DNA of 64,000 nucleotides from Chitinophagaceae bacterium (GTDB lineage Bacteria > Bacteroidota > Bacteroidia > Chitinophagales > Chitinophagaceae). Of the stretch, positions 26,194-35,790 are shown one piece after another (the first letter of the stretch is position 1; each line of letters starts with the position of its first letter). The position numbers were made by a program, and so were the translations under genes. The notes under the pieces were generated by a model. The model saw only the letters and a program-made list of their open reading frames with translations, was not told where the DNA came from and searched no databases. The stretch spans positions 186,001-250,000 of the forward strand of contig JAEUVB010000023.1 of NCBI GenBank assembly GCA_016786845.1, written 5' to 3'.

Positions 26194-26341
26194 CCAAAGG
26201 TTCAATTTGCTGAGGTTTTCATGCGTCGCCTGATCAAACCCGGTATCTAACCCCTGACACTTCGGACCTTTAAGTTGTATACCTCTTTCCCTTATCATTA
26301 ATTAAGCAAATAATGCCTATCTTGCGGGCCGAAAAACAGAT

Positions 26342-27283
26342 ATGTTCAGGATAGGAATTATTGGATCGGGAATGAGTTGTACAGCCTATTCACAGGCTTT
26401 TTTGCCGGAGCTGCCTCTGTCTTTATCCGGTTTTTTTGATGCCCGTACCGACGTTGCAGCAACTTATGAAAGTCAACATTCCATCCCCCGGTTCAACTCT
26501 ATAACCGACCTTTTTCATCAGGTGGATGGGGTGATTATAACCGCACAAAGCGACCGAATTTATGAATATGCACAATCGGCAATACGTGAAGGAAAGCATG
26601 TCATGATCGAAAAACGACTGCCTGCCAATCTTGAACAGGCCAAAGAATTGGTTGAAATGAGTAAGGAAAGTGGCGTACGCTGCCTGATGGGGAATCGGGA
26701 ACGTGCACACCCGGTATTTGACCAATTGCGTAAACGTTGTTCCTCACCCCTCTTTATTGAAGCGTATCGTGTATTAAGTTATGATGGCAATCCTCAATCA
26801 ACTGATGTCATCAACGAATTAATGCTTCATGATATTGATTTGGTGTTATGCCTGGTTAAAAGTGAATTAAAACGCGTTTCAGCCAGCGGCACCCGTGTGG
26901 TGAGTGAAGGAATTGACATTGCCAGTGCACGATTGGAATTTTCAAATGGTTGTGTCGCCAATTTAACTGCGAGTCGTATTGCTACGGAAGAAAAAAATAA
27001 ATTCACGGTTTTCCAGAAAGATCGATATTTTCAAGCCCGTCTCAATCAATTTGAATTAAGCGAAGTGAGTCTTGATCAATCCGAAACTCAGGGGCACAAT
27101 TCCCCATTCAGACTAACAAATGAGTCATTCAAACCGTCTATATCAGCGATCATGGAACTTGTAGAATTCAAAGAAGTGATGCAGGAACAAAAGAATCCCA
27201 CGGTTTCTTTTGAAGATGCTTACCTCGCAGTGGTTGTAGCAGATCGAATCATTAAAAAAATCAATTCTCTGATGGAGGAATAA
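26342..27283 (+). CDS. Gfo/Idh/MocA-family oxidoreductase
   Basis: A 313-residue NAD(P)-dependent sugar-type dehydrogenase. The Rossmann motif is IGIIGSGMSCTAYSQ at the N-terminus. The region GKHVMIEKRLPANLEQA takes the place of the EKP motif, with Arg instead of the usual Pro, so the catalytic details may differ. The C-terminal half has the alpha/beta substrate domain (MLHDIDLVL). It starts a tight series: lipoprotein, glycosylphosphotransferase and M1 peptidase follow. The substrate is unknown, perhaps a nucleotide sugar. Confidence 0.85.
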   Translation: MFRIGIIGSGMSCTAYSQAFLPELPLSLSGFFDARTDVAATYESQHSIPRFNSITDLFHQVDGVIITAQSDRIYEYAQSAIREGKHVMIEKRLPANLEQAKELVEMSKESGVRCLMGNRERAHPVFDQLRKRCSSPLFIEAYRVLSYDGNPQSTDVINELMLHDIDLVLCLVKSELKRVSASGTRVVSEGIDIASARLEFSNGCVANLTASRIATEEKNKFTVFQKDRYFQARLNQFELSEVSLDQSETQGHNSPFRLTNESFKPSISAIMELVEFKEVMQEQKNPTVSFEDAYLAVVVADRIIKKINSLMEE

Positions 27284-27322
27284 AATAAAGCTTAGAAATA
27301 TACGTTCAAGAAAAATTCCTCC

Positions 27323-28183
27323 ATGAAATTACACCTACTTCTGATTGCCGCTTCTCTGTTTTTATTCACAACCTGTAATATTATCAATCCTTCAGAAGGA
27401 ATCCCCACTTATATCCAAATTGACAGCGTTCAGTTGAAATCTACCGTACCGGGTACGCATGGTTCTGTATCGCATAAAATTACGGACGTCTGGGTTTACT
27501 ACAATCGAGAAATTCTGGGTGGATTTCAATTACCGGCAAGAGTTCCGGTATTGGCAAATGGCAAGGGTCAGTTGCAAATCTTAGCCGGTGTATGGGATAA
27601 TGGCCTGAGCGGCACCCGTGCCCGATATCCGTTTATCAATGTCGATACATTTACCTTCAATGCCAATCCTACCCAAACAATAACTCATATACCCCAATTT
27701 ACTTACCGCACCGCTGACACCCCTTCCATTAAATATTTTATTGAAAACTTTGAACAAGGCAATGGATTTATTAAACGTTCAGGGGATACAGCCATCGTGA
27801 AAACCAATATTCCCGGCGAAGTGTTTGAAGACGATTGGTCAGGTAAGATCGAATTATTTGACACCATCACAACTTCAGAGAATATTTCAGTTCAAGAATA
27901 TATGCTCCCACCGAATAAAGATTGTTATATGGAGCTCAATTACAAAAGTGATATCCCTTTTGTCGTTCGTTTACAGATTTATCATGTGGGGACTTTTATA
28001 TACTCGGATGTGATTGGCCTGAATGCCAAAGACAAATGGAATAAAATCTATATCAATTTAACCGGATTTGCCACGAGCTTTCAATATGGCAAGTTTAAAA
28101 TTATCATTAAAAGCAGCCTGCCGGCCGGTAAAACTTCAGGTAAAATATTATTAGACAATTTTAAAATGATTTATTTCAATTAG
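27323..28183 (+). CDS. Bacteroidota lipoprotein, unknown function
   Basis: A 286-residue lipoprotein with Cys18 in the lipobox LFTTC. The mature part is rich in beta strands, with an N-terminal sandwich (TDVWVYYNREILGGFQLP) and a C-terminal jelly-roll-like half (MELNYKSDIPFVVRLQIY, KIYINLTGFATS). There is no catalytic motif that I can see. Its stop codon shares one base with the GTG start of the glycosylphosphotransferase gene, so the two are probably translated together. Confidence 0.72.
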   Translation: MKLHLLLIAASLFLFTTCNIINPSEGIPTYIQIDSVQLKSTVPGTHGSVSHKITDVWVYYNREILGGFQLPARVPVLANGKGQLQILAGVWDNGLSGTRARYPFINVDTFTFNANPTQTITHIPQFTYRTADTPSIKYFIENFEQGNGFIKRSGDTAIVKTNIPGEVFEDDWSGKIELFDTITTSENISVQEYMLPPNKDCYMELNYKSDIPFVVRLQIYHVGTFIYSDVIGLNAKDKWNKIYINLTGFATSFQYGKFKIIIKSSLPAGKTSGKILLDNFKMIYFN

Positions 28184-29604
28184 TGCGCAAAGACGTAAAA
28201 ATAGGGATTATACTTTATGCTATTGCCGACTATTGTACAGCTGCAATGGGATGGATATTATTTTTGTTTTATCGACAAAGCACACAATTGTCATTTGACC
28301 CTTCTCAATTTTTCAATGGCTTATCGACTAAGGATATTCTGATCACTACCTTTTTGGTCCCTATATTCTGGTTGCTGATGCATCTGTTCTCGGGAGCCTA
28401 CTTCAATCCTTACCGCAAATCAAGATTTATTGAAATCTACCGAACACTGATCATCACCTTGTTAGGTTCCATTGCATTGTATTTCGTGATTATTCTAAAC
28501 GACCAAACACGTGATCTAAATTATTACTACAAGTCTTTCTTCATCTATTTATTGTTTCATTTTATTATCTGTTCAGCCGGCAGAATTCTTGTGTTGCGCT
28601 ATATAAAAAACAGAATCAATAAAGGAAAATTTGGATATAATACATTAATCATTGGCGGAAATCAACAAGCCGTTGCGATCTATAAAGATATTCTGAATAA
28701 TGAAATTCGACTGGGTTATACCTTTAAGGGATTTGTGTATGCGGATGATAGCGGACTAAACGGACTCAGTTCCTTCCTGCCTAAACTCGGTAGTATTAAT
28801 GAACTTGAGCGCATCATCGATGAACATCAAATAGAAGAAGTGATTATTGCGATTGATACTTCGGAACACAATAAGCTTCAATATATTTTAGCTCAACTGT
28901 CGCACTGTCAAGCCATCGTAAAAATCACACCGGATTTGTATGATATCATTTCGGGATCCGTAAAAACAAGTAACGTATTTGGAGCCGTACTCATTGAAAT
29001 TTATCCGGAACTGATGCCCGATTGGCAGCGGGTCATTAAAAGAACATTGGACATTATCATTTCAACTTTGGTGCTGATTTTTTTATCTCCCTTATATATT
29101 TTCTCAGCCATTAAGGTCCTATTATCTTCCCCCGGACCTATTTTTTACAAGCAGTCAAGAATCGGACTTTACGGAAAACCTTTTATGATCTATAAGTTTC
29201 GTTCTATGGTCATCAATGCCGAAGACAACGGACCTGCATTATCGAGCGAACAGGACCCCCGTATCACTCGCTGGGGAAAGGTGATGCGCAAATGGAGGAT
29301 TGATGAATTACCTCAGTTCTGGAATATCATTAAAGGTGAAATGTCGCTGGTAGGACCACGACCTGAACGGAAATATTATATTGACATAATTTCTCAGACC
29401 AATCCTCACTATAAATTTCTGCATAAAGTAAAACCCGGCCTTTCATCCTGGGGGATGGTCAAATTCGGTTATGCGGAGAATACCGCTGAAATGATTGAAC
29501 GCATGCGTTATGATCTATTGTATATTAAAAATTGTTCTTTGTCGCTTGACTTCAAAATCATGATTTATACAATTTTGGTTATCTTGCAGGGCCGAGGCAA
29601 GTAA
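28183..29604 (+). CDS. Polyprenyl glycosylphosphotransferase (exopolysaccharide priming)
   Basis: A 473-residue membrane enzyme that moves a sugar-1-phosphate onto undecaprenyl phosphate to start exopolysaccharide units. Four to five N-terminal spans are followed by a Rossmann-like CoA-binding domain (about 155-260, NTLIIGGNQQAVAIYKD). A further span precedes the catalytic bacterial sugar transferase domain (KRTLDIIIST, IYKFRSMV, DELPQFWNI, SLVGPRPE). The start is GTG at 28183, overlapping the lipoprotein stop. No other glycosyltransferase lies nearby, so this may not be the priming enzyme of a local cluster. Confidence 0.92.
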   Translation: MRKDVKIGIILYAIADYCTAAMGWILFLFYRQSTQLSFDPSQFFNGLSTKDILITTFLVPIFWLLMHLFSGAYFNPYRKSRFIEIYRTLIITLLGSIALYFVIILNDQTRDLNYYYKSFFIYLLFHFIICSAGRILVLRYIKNRINKGKFGYNTLIIGGNQQAVAIYKDILNNEIRLGYTFKGFVYADDSGLNGLSSFLPKLGSINELERIIDEHQIEEVIIAIDTSEHNKLQYILAQLSHCQAIVKITPDLYDIISGSVKTSNVFGAVLIEIYPELMPDWQRVIKRTLDIIISTLVLIFLSPLYIFSAIKVLLSSPGPIFYKQSRIGLYGKPFMIYKFRSMVINAEDNGPALSSEQDPRITRWGKVMRKWRIDELPQFWNIIKGEMSLVGPRPERKYYIDIISQTNPHYKFLHKVKPGLSSWGMVKFGYAENTAEMIERMRYDLLYIKNCSLSLDFKIMIYTILVILQGRGK

Positions 29605-29608
29605 CCAT

Positions 29609-32600
29609 ATGCAAAAAATCTGTCAGTTCATTTTCCTGCTCCTTTCGATCAGTACTTCCGCTCAAAAGAAATATTTCCAACAGGATGTCAATTATGTGAT
29701 TGACGTCACACTGAACGACAAAAGCCATATCCTTCGCGGTTTTGAAACGCTGCAATACACGAATCACTCACAGGACACCCTTCAGTTTATATTTATGCAT
29801 CTCTGGCCCAACGCCTATAAAAATGACCGAAGCGCCTATTGTGAACAGGAAGTAGAAAACCGAAGTACAAAATTCTATTACAGCAAAAATGACCAACGTG
29901 GTTTTATTGACAGTTTGGATTTCACTATCAATGACCAACCTGTTGGAAGCAGCCTCTTTAATGACCATGAAGATGTGATCTTATTGGAATTAAACGACCC
30001 CCTTTTACCCGGAAAACAAATAACTATACGTACACCGTTCAGGGTTGTTATTCCGGAAGTCTTTTCCCGATTGGGACATGAGGGGCAAGCCTACCAGATC
30101 AGTCAATGGTATCCCAAACCTGCTGTTTATGATCACAAAGGATGGCATCCGCTACCCTACCTCGATCAAGGCGAATTTTATAGTGAAATTGGGGAATATA
30201 CCGTCAATATTACCTTGCCAGAAAACTATTACGTCAGCGCTACCGGCGACTTACAAACTGCATCGGAAAAAAGCCGTATCGAATTACAGCTGGCTCAAAG
30301 TAAAAAAATCGCAGATGAGCTTCTGACGAGTAAATCAAAACTGCAGGATACTTTTCCGGCAAGTAGTCCTAACTTAAAGACCATTACCTTCAAGCAAAAC
30401 CATGTTCACGATTTTGCCTGGTTTGCCGACAAACGTTTTCTGATCGAGAAAACAACACAAACTTTACCTTCCGGTAAAAAAACAGACTGCTACGCTTACT
30501 TTCTGCCATCCCATGCGGCTAAATATAAAGGCAGCAGTGAAGTGACGGCAAAAACAATTAATTATTTATCCGTACATGTAGGAGAATATCCATACGCCCA
30601 AGCCAGTATCGTGGATGGCACACTGATAGCAGGCGGTGGCATGGAATATCCCAATGTAACGGTTATAGGCCATGTAGGATCCCGTTCTGAATTGCGCACG
30701 GTAATTATTCATGAGGTGGGACACAACTGGTTTTACGGCCTGCTCGCCAGCAATGAAAGAGACCACCCCTGGATGGATGAAGGGATTAATACTTATTATG
30801 AAAAAGCCATCACCGATGATATTGCGAAATCGGATACCCCCTCAGTCGCTAATTCCGGAAATAAACTGAATGAAAAACTCAATGGCAGTTTTATCTATCT
30901 ACTGAATGCGAAACAAAATTTAGATCAACCCATCAATACATCCTCGACGGCAATGACCCAGATCAATTATGGTGGCATCTCGTATAAGAAAACTGCCATG
31001 ATGCTGGCCTATTTGCGCGACTATCTGGGTGCAGATCTTTTTGATCGTTGCATGAAACGCTATTATCAAGAATGGCATTTCAAGCATCCATACCCTGAAG
31101 ATTTTGAACGCATCTTTCGGGATGAAAGTGGAAAGAATTTAGATTGGTTTTTCCAGCAAGGAATACAAGGCACCGAAAAAATCGACTTCAAGATTGGCAA
31201 AATTAAAACCGTCCCTCGTCAAATGTCTACGGCCTTATTAAGCGTAGATGTTCGATCGAAAACAAAATTCAGCGGACCTATTCCGGTAAATCTGTTAAAT
31301 GGAGATAGCATCCTTGCTACGCAATGGGTGGAATATCCTTACACGCAAGCGGCCTTATTCGATCTGCAATCACCCTATACTGCATTAAAAATTAATGCGC
31401 AGGAGATACTGCCTGAAGTGAATACCACCAATAACCACTATCGTATTCATGGTCTCTTTCATAGATTGAGATTGCAACCCAGAATCGGTTTGGGTATCGG
31501 CTCCAACGATCGTAATGATGTATACTTTTTGCCTGCTGCCGGTTTCAATTTCTATGACAAAATGATGTTGGGTATAGCCATCCATAATCTTGAAATTCCG
31601 AATCAAAAATTTCAATTCGCCTTTGCGCCTATGTATGCACTAGGTTCAAAATCACCTGTAGGCACCGGCTCTATCGGTTACAGTATTTTCCCTTCGAAAG
31701 TTTTTCAGCGTATCCTCATTTCTGTAGAAGGCAGAAGCTACCACGTCAATAGCAGTAGTTTGAATATTGAGAATCCATTATTTGCTCGTCAAATAAAAAT
31801 TAAACCTTCATTGCAATTTACCTTTCGTCAGAAATCGGCCCGCTCTACTTTATCTGACGAATTAGGTCTCCGGTATTATGGCTTATGGAATGAGGGATTT
31901 CGATATCAACTTAACATGACCGACAGTTTATACCGGCCACTGGTAACTCCTGCTCAACAATCCCATCTTTTTGCCTTCAACTTCCGCCATCATAATCATC
32001 GCACTTTTAATCCTTATGGATATGAACTACTCACACAAGTGAATGACCAGTTTCTTAAAGCCGGCCTCACAGGGGTTTTAAGAATAGATTATCATATGCC
32101 TTCAAAATCCCTTCATGTCCGGGCGTTTGCGGGAAAATACTTCGATCTAAATAAAAACAACAACCCCTACAACGAACGTCAGCAATACTTAAACGCCACT
32201 TATACCGGCATGAATGATTTCATGTACGACGAAAGCTTTCTAGCCCGAAGTGAGCAAAAGGGATGGATGTCGCAACAGGTCAGCATGCAGGAAGGCGGAT
32301 TTAAAATTCGCACCTTACAATATGCAAATCCTATCGGTATCAATGACAATTGGATGTTGGCTGTAAACTTGCGTTCAGACCTTCCGTTCAAGTTGCCCCT
32401 GAAGCTGCAACTCTTTTTGGATGCCGGCACCTATGCCGAAGCCGGAAAACTAAATCCTAGCGGGAATAAAGCCATTTTTGACGGCGGGGTTGAGCTTCAT
32501 TTATTAAATGATTTGATCATCGTCTATGCCCCTTTATTGATGAGCAAAGATTTTAAGGACTATACCAAAAGTGTATATACTAAAAACAGACTACTGAACA

Positions 32601-32680
32601 CCATGAGCTTCTCACTCAACCTGAGTAAAATCAATCTACAAAAAACACAAGTAGATATCGTTAAACTGTTTGGCTATTAA
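29609..32680 (+). CDS. M1-family metallopeptidase with long beta-rich C-terminus
   Basis: A 1023-residue zinc aminopeptidase-type protein with signal peptide (MQKICQFIFLLLSISTSAQ). The catalytic domain has GGGMEYP (342-348), the zinc motif HEVGH (368-372) and the third ligand Glu391 in WMDEG, exactly spaced for the M1 family. After about residue 620 the sequence changes to alternating strands with many aromatic residues and glycine (PRIGLGIGSNDRNDVYFLPAAG, in outline) and ends in Tyr. This looks like an outer-membrane beta-barrel. It starts 5 bases after the glycosylphosphotransferase stop. The stop overlaps that of pyrG on the other strand. Confidence 0.88.
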   Translation: MQKICQFIFLLLSISTSAQKKYFQQDVNYVIDVTLNDKSHILRGFETLQYTNHSQDTLQFIFMHLWPNAYKNDRSAYCEQEVENRSTKFYYSKNDQRGFIDSLDFTINDQPVGSSLFNDHEDVILLELNDPLLPGKQITIRTPFRVVIPEVFSRLGHEGQAYQISQWYPKPAVYDHKGWHPLPYLDQGEFYSEIGEYTVNITLPENYYVSATGDLQTASEKSRIELQLAQSKKIADELLTSKSKLQDTFPASSPNLKTITFKQNHVHDFAWFADKRFLIEKTTQTLPSGKKTDCYAYFLPSHAAKYKGSSEVTAKTINYLSVHVGEYPYAQASIVDGTLIAGGGMEYPNVTVIGHVGSRSELRTVIIHEVGHNWFYGLLASNERDHPWMDEGINTYYEKAITDDIAKSDTPSVANSGNKLNEKLNGSFIYLLNAKQNLDQPINTSSTAMTQINYGGISYKKTAMMLAYLRDYLGADLFDRCMKRYYQEWHFKHPYPEDFERIFRDESGKNLDWFFQQGIQGTEKIDFKIGKIKTVPRQMSTALLSVDVRSKTKFSGPIPVNLLNGDSILATQWVEYPYTQAALFDLQSPYTALKINAQEILPEVNTTNNHYRIHGLFHRLRLQPRIGLGIGSNDRNDVYFLPAAGFNFYDKMMLGIAIHNLEIPNQKFQFAFAPMYALGSKSPVGTGSIGYSIFPSKVFQRILISVEGRSYHVNSSSLNIENPLFARQIKIKPSLQFTFRQKSARSTLSDELGLRYYGLWNEGFRYQLNMTDSLYRPLVTPAQQSHLFAFNFRHHNHRTFNPYGYELLTQVNDQFLKAGLTGVLRIDYHMPSKSLHVRAFAGKYFDLNKNNNPYNERQQYLNATYTGMNDFMYDESFLARSEQKGWMSQQVSMQEGGFKIRTLQYANPIGINDNWMLAVNLRSDLPFKLPLKLQLFLDAGTYAEAGKLNPSGNKAIFDGGVELHLLNDLIIVYAPLLMSKDFKDYTKSVYTKNRLLNTMSFSLNLSKINLQKTQVDIVKLFGY

Positions 32681-34320
32681 TTAGAAGTAGATTCCAAGGT
32701 ATTACGACCCTTTTTCTCCTTAGCATATTCACCGGCAGCTTTAATAAATCCAACGAATAGTGGATGCGGATTCTCTACTGTAGATTTCAATTCCGGATGA
32801 AATTGTGCCCCAATAAAGAAAGGATGGGCCGGTATTTCTACCATTTCAACCAATCCGGTTTCAGGATTACGCCCAACAGCCTTCATGCCGTTTTGCTCAA
32901 AAGCTTCCAGGTATTTATTATTAAACTCCCAACGATGACGATGGCGTTCTGAAATATAGGATTTCCCATAAACCTCATAGGATTTCGACTGAGGATCTAT
33001 TTCACAATCAAATGCCCCCAGACGCATGGTACCTCCCATTTGCACCACATTTTTCTGATCTTCCATGATGTCTATTACGGGATCTGTAGTGAGTTTATCC
33101 ATTTCGGTGGAATTGGCTTGTGACAGGCCCAATACATTCCGTGCAAATTCAATCACACTGCATTGCATACCCAGGCAGATTCCGAAGAAAGGAATTTTAT
33201 TTTCACGCGCATATTGAATGGCTAAAATTTTCCCTTCTATACCGCGGCTTCCAAAACCCGGAGCTACCAATATTCCATCCAGCCCACTCAGTTCAGATTT
33301 AATATTTTCGGCTGTCAAAAATTCGGAATGTACATTTCTTACTTCTACTTTACATTCGTTCATGGCACCGGCATGCACAAAAGATTCAAGGATGGATTTA
33401 TAGGCATCCTGCAGCTCCACATATTTCCCGACAAGACCAATAACCACTTTCGATTTTGGATGTTTCAGTTTATTCAGAAACTCCTTCCAGTTTTTAAGGT
33501 CCGGTTCATTGCGTAAAGGCAGTTTCAATTTTTGTAAACAAATCGCATCGAGGTGTTCACGCATCATCAACAAGGGTACGTCATAAATGGTTTCCGCATC
33601 CGCCGCCTCAATAACCGCATCCTCAGTAACATTACAAAAGAGGGCAATTTTTCGCTTAATATCCGCATTCAACGGTTCCTCAGTACGACATGCGATGATA
33701 TCCGGAGAAAGACCATTTTCATTCATCAACTTCACCGAATGCTGAGTCGGTTTGGTTTTCAATTCCTTGGCCGCTTTTAAATATGGGATCAGGGTCAAGT
33801 GGATAATGATACAATTTTCATTCCCCATTTCCCATTCCAATTGACGGATGGCTTCTATATAAGGCTGACTTTCAATATCCCCGACAGTACCCCCAATTTC
33901 TGTGATAATGATATCGTAATCATGTTTGGAAGCCAGTAGGGTTATCCTACGTTTAATTTCATCAGTAATATGAGGAATGACCTGGACGGTTTTACCCAAA
34001 TAAGCACCTTCGCGCTCTTTATTAATCACATACTGATAAATACGTCCGGTTGTTACATTATTGGCCTGGGAGGTTGGCGTACCCAAAAATCTTTCATAAT
34101 GCCCCAGATCCAAATCCGTCTCAGCACCGTCATCCGTTACATAGCATTCTCCATGCTCGTAGGGATTAAGCGTTCCCGGATCGACATTGATATAGGGATC
34201 GAGTTTTTGTATGGTCACCTTGAAGCCCCTGGCCTGCAATAATTTTGCAAGCGATGCGGCGATGATGCCTTTACCTAAAGAAGAAGTTACACCACCGGTA
34301 ACAAAAATGTACTTTGCCAT
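32677..34320 (-). CDS. pyrG: CTP synthase
   Basis: Makes CTP from UTP, ATP and glutamine, the last step of pyrimidine nucleotide synthesis. The 547-residue protein has the N-terminal synthase domain (FVTGGVTSSLGKGI, KLDPYINVDPGTLNPYEHGE) and a C-terminal class I glutamine amidotransferase domain. The Cys nucleophile is in FFGICLGMQC and the His/Glu pair in AQFHPEL. A TACCTTTG box lies upstream. It is transcribed alone. Confidence 0.98.
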   Translation of the reverse strand: MAKYIFVTGGVTSSLGKGIIAASLAKLLQARGFKVTIQKLDPYINVDPGTLNPYEHGECYVTDDGAETDLDLGHYERFLGTPTSQANNVTTGRIYQYVINKEREGAYLGKTVQVIPHITDEIKRRITLLASKHDYDIIITEIGGTVGDIESQPYIEAIRQLEWEMGNENCIIIHLTLIPYLKAAKELKTKPTQHSVKLMNENGLSPDIIACRTEEPLNADIKRKIALFCNVTEDAVIEAADAETIYDVPLLMMREHLDAICLQKLKLPLRNEPDLKNWKEFLNKLKHPKSKVVIGLVGKYVELQDAYKSILESFVHAGAMNECKVEVRNVHSEFLTAENIKSELSGLDGILVAPGFGSRGIEGKILAIQYARENKIPFFGICLGMQCSVIEFARNVLGLSQANSTEMDKLTTDPVIDIMEDQKNVVQMGGTMRLGAFDCEIDPQSKSYEVYGKSYISERHRHRWEFNNKYLEAFEQNGMKAVGRNPETGLVEMVEIPAHPFFIGAQFHPELKSTVENPHPLFVGFIKAAGEYAKEKKGRNTLESTSN

Positions 34321-34386
34321 AGCATAAATATTTGCTTGACCCGATTCAATTCAATAAAAGTCTGAGGGAATTTTTAAGAGGTCGGG

Positions 34387-34394
34387 CAAAGGTA
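34387..34394 (-). promoter_or_regulatory. Bacteroidota -7 box (TACCTTTG) for pyrG
   Basis: On the minus strand TACCTTTG fits TAnnTTTG and lies about 66 bases before the pyrG start. The leader between them has no obvious hairpin. Confidence 0.5.
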
Positions 34395-34593
34395 AAAGAA
34401 TATTTCTAGCTTTCCACCCCTTCCGATGAAAAGTGGATATTTTGTTACCGATGCCCATCCGTGGACATATTCAGAAATCGTGGTACAATAATTTGTTTAT
34501 ATGACATTAAAGAGGAATATTTGTGAATAGAATTATTACGCGTTCATTAACAAAAAGTGATTTCGTTCGTCTAATACTGATAAATACTTAACG

Positions 34594-35541
34594 ATGAAGC
34601 TAAAAGCTCCGGTAGATGTAAAATGGCTGGCAGAATTTACGGGTGCACGACTAGTGGGAGATGAATCTATTAAAGCCGATGGCATCAACGAAGTGCATAA
34701 AATTACACCGGGTGACATCTCATTTGTAGATATTGAAAAATATTACACCCGTACGCTTCAAAGCGAGGCCACGGTGATCCTGATTAACAAGGAAGTGGAA
34801 TGCCCGGAGGGGAAAGCCCTCCTGATTACCGATGATCCGGCAAGGGCCTATGTTAAACTGGTAACACACTTTTGCCCCTTCGAACCTTCCAATAAAATGA
34901 TCAGCGATACCGCTGAAATCGGTGAGGGCACCATCATTCAGCCTAATGTTTTTATCGGCAACAATTGTAAAATTGGAAAAAATTGCATCATCCATCCGGG
35001 TGTGGTCATTTATGACCGGACCTATATCGGTGACAATGTGATCATCCAAAGTAATTCAGTGATTGGTGGCGATGCTTTCTATTTCAACAGAAAACCCAAT
35101 GAAGAAACCATGTATTTCAAATTGGAAAGCTGCGGACGCACTTTTATTGAAGACAATGTGGAGATTGGAGCTTGCTGTACGATAGATAAAGGGGTTAGCG
35201 GTGATACCATAATTGGTGCCGGTACTAAATTCGACAATTTTATCCATATCGGACATGGTACCATTATCGGCCGTAATTGTTTATTCGCAGCGCAAGTTGG
35301 AGTCGCCGGAAAGGTCACCATTGGAGATAATGTCTTACTCTACGGACAAGTCGGCGTTTCAAAGGATTTAGTGATTGAGAGCAATACGGTTGTTTTGGCA
35401 AAAAGCGGCGTTGGAAAATCATTACCGGGCGGTAAAGTTTGGTTTGGAATTCCGGTTCAGGATGCTAAAGACAAAATGGAAGAGTTGGTATGGGTGAAGC
35501 GTATCCCTGAACTTTGGGATCGGGTAAAGAACGATTTTTAA
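34594..35541 (+). CDS. LpxD-like UDP-3-O-acylglucosamine N-acyltransferase
   Basis: A 315-residue left-handed beta-helix acyltransferase. The N-terminal LpxD uridine-binding domain (about 5-95) is followed by hexapeptide repeats (IGEGTIIQPNVFIGNNCKIG, in outline). The active-site His is expected in FDNFIHIGHGTIIG. LpxD adds the N-linked hydroxyacyl chain in lipid A synthesis. Many Bacteroidota carry more than one LpxD-like gene and no other lipid A gene is near, so I do not claim that this is the main LpxD. Confidence 0.88.
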   Translation: MKLKAPVDVKWLAEFTGARLVGDESIKADGINEVHKITPGDISFVDIEKYYTRTLQSEATVILINKEVECPEGKALLITDDPARAYVKLVTHFCPFEPSNKMISDTAEIGEGTIIQPNVFIGNNCKIGKNCIIHPGVVIYDRTYIGDNVIIQSNSVIGGDAFYFNRKPNEETMYFKLESCGRTFIEDNVEIGACCTIDKGVSGDTIIGAGTKFDNFIHIGHGTIIGRNCLFAAQVGVAGKVTIGDNVLLYGQVGVSKDLVIESNTVVLAKSGVGKSLPGGKVWFGIPVQDAKDKMEELVWVKRIPELWDRVKNDF

Positions 35542-35622
35542 TCTCGCATTTTCTAAATCCCGGCTCATCAAAAGCTTTCAGGAATTTCTCCCTTGAAGCT
35601 AATTCAAATTAAAATTATTCAT

Positions 35623-35630
35623 TACTTTTG
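35623..35630 (+). promoter_or_regulatory. Bacteroidota -7 box (TACTTTTG) for tRNA-Ile(CAU)
   Basis: TACTTTTG lies 33 bases before the first base of the tRNA and fits TAnnTTTG. The tRNA-Arg gene at 54245 has the identical octamer in front of it. Confidence 0.6.
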
Positions 35631-35663
35631 CGCTCCTTACAGATGATCAATTAGTTCATCTTC

Positions 35664-35737
35664 GGACCTATAGCTCAGCTGGTTAGAGCACCTGACTCAT
35701 AATCAGGGGGTCCCTGGTTCAAGCCCAGGTGGGTCCA
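35664..35737 (+). tRNA. tRNA-Ile (anticodon CAU, lysidine type)
   Basis: A complete cloverleaf of 74 nucleotides. Acceptor stem GGACCTA/TGGGTCC (with one G-U pair), anticodon loop CTCATAA with CAU at 35698-35700, T arm CCTGG-TTCAAGC-CCAGG, discriminator A. The CAU anticodon alone could be Met or Ile2. C4-G69 and C5-G68 match the acceptor pairs known to be read by the lysidine synthetase TilS, and the anticodon arm GACUCAUAAUC matches tRNA-Ile2. So it probably reads AUA after lysidine modification. CCA is not encoded. Confidence 0.85.
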
Positions 35738-35738
35738 C

Positions 35739-35790
35739 AAAATCAAAGCGAGTGCAAAGAGCGAAAGCGATTTGCACTCGCTTTGATTTT
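35739..35790 (+). terminator. Long hairpin directly after tRNA-Ile
   Basis: A perfect 20-base inverted repeat (arms 35739-35758 and 35771-35790) encloses a 12-base loop, whose centre GCGAAAGC can close as a GNRA tetraloop. It starts one base after the tRNA discriminator. The 3' arm ends in only four T and is followed by GTACC, so it is a weak terminator or a processing signal. The 3' half is copied in the tandem repeats that follow. Confidence 0.6.
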
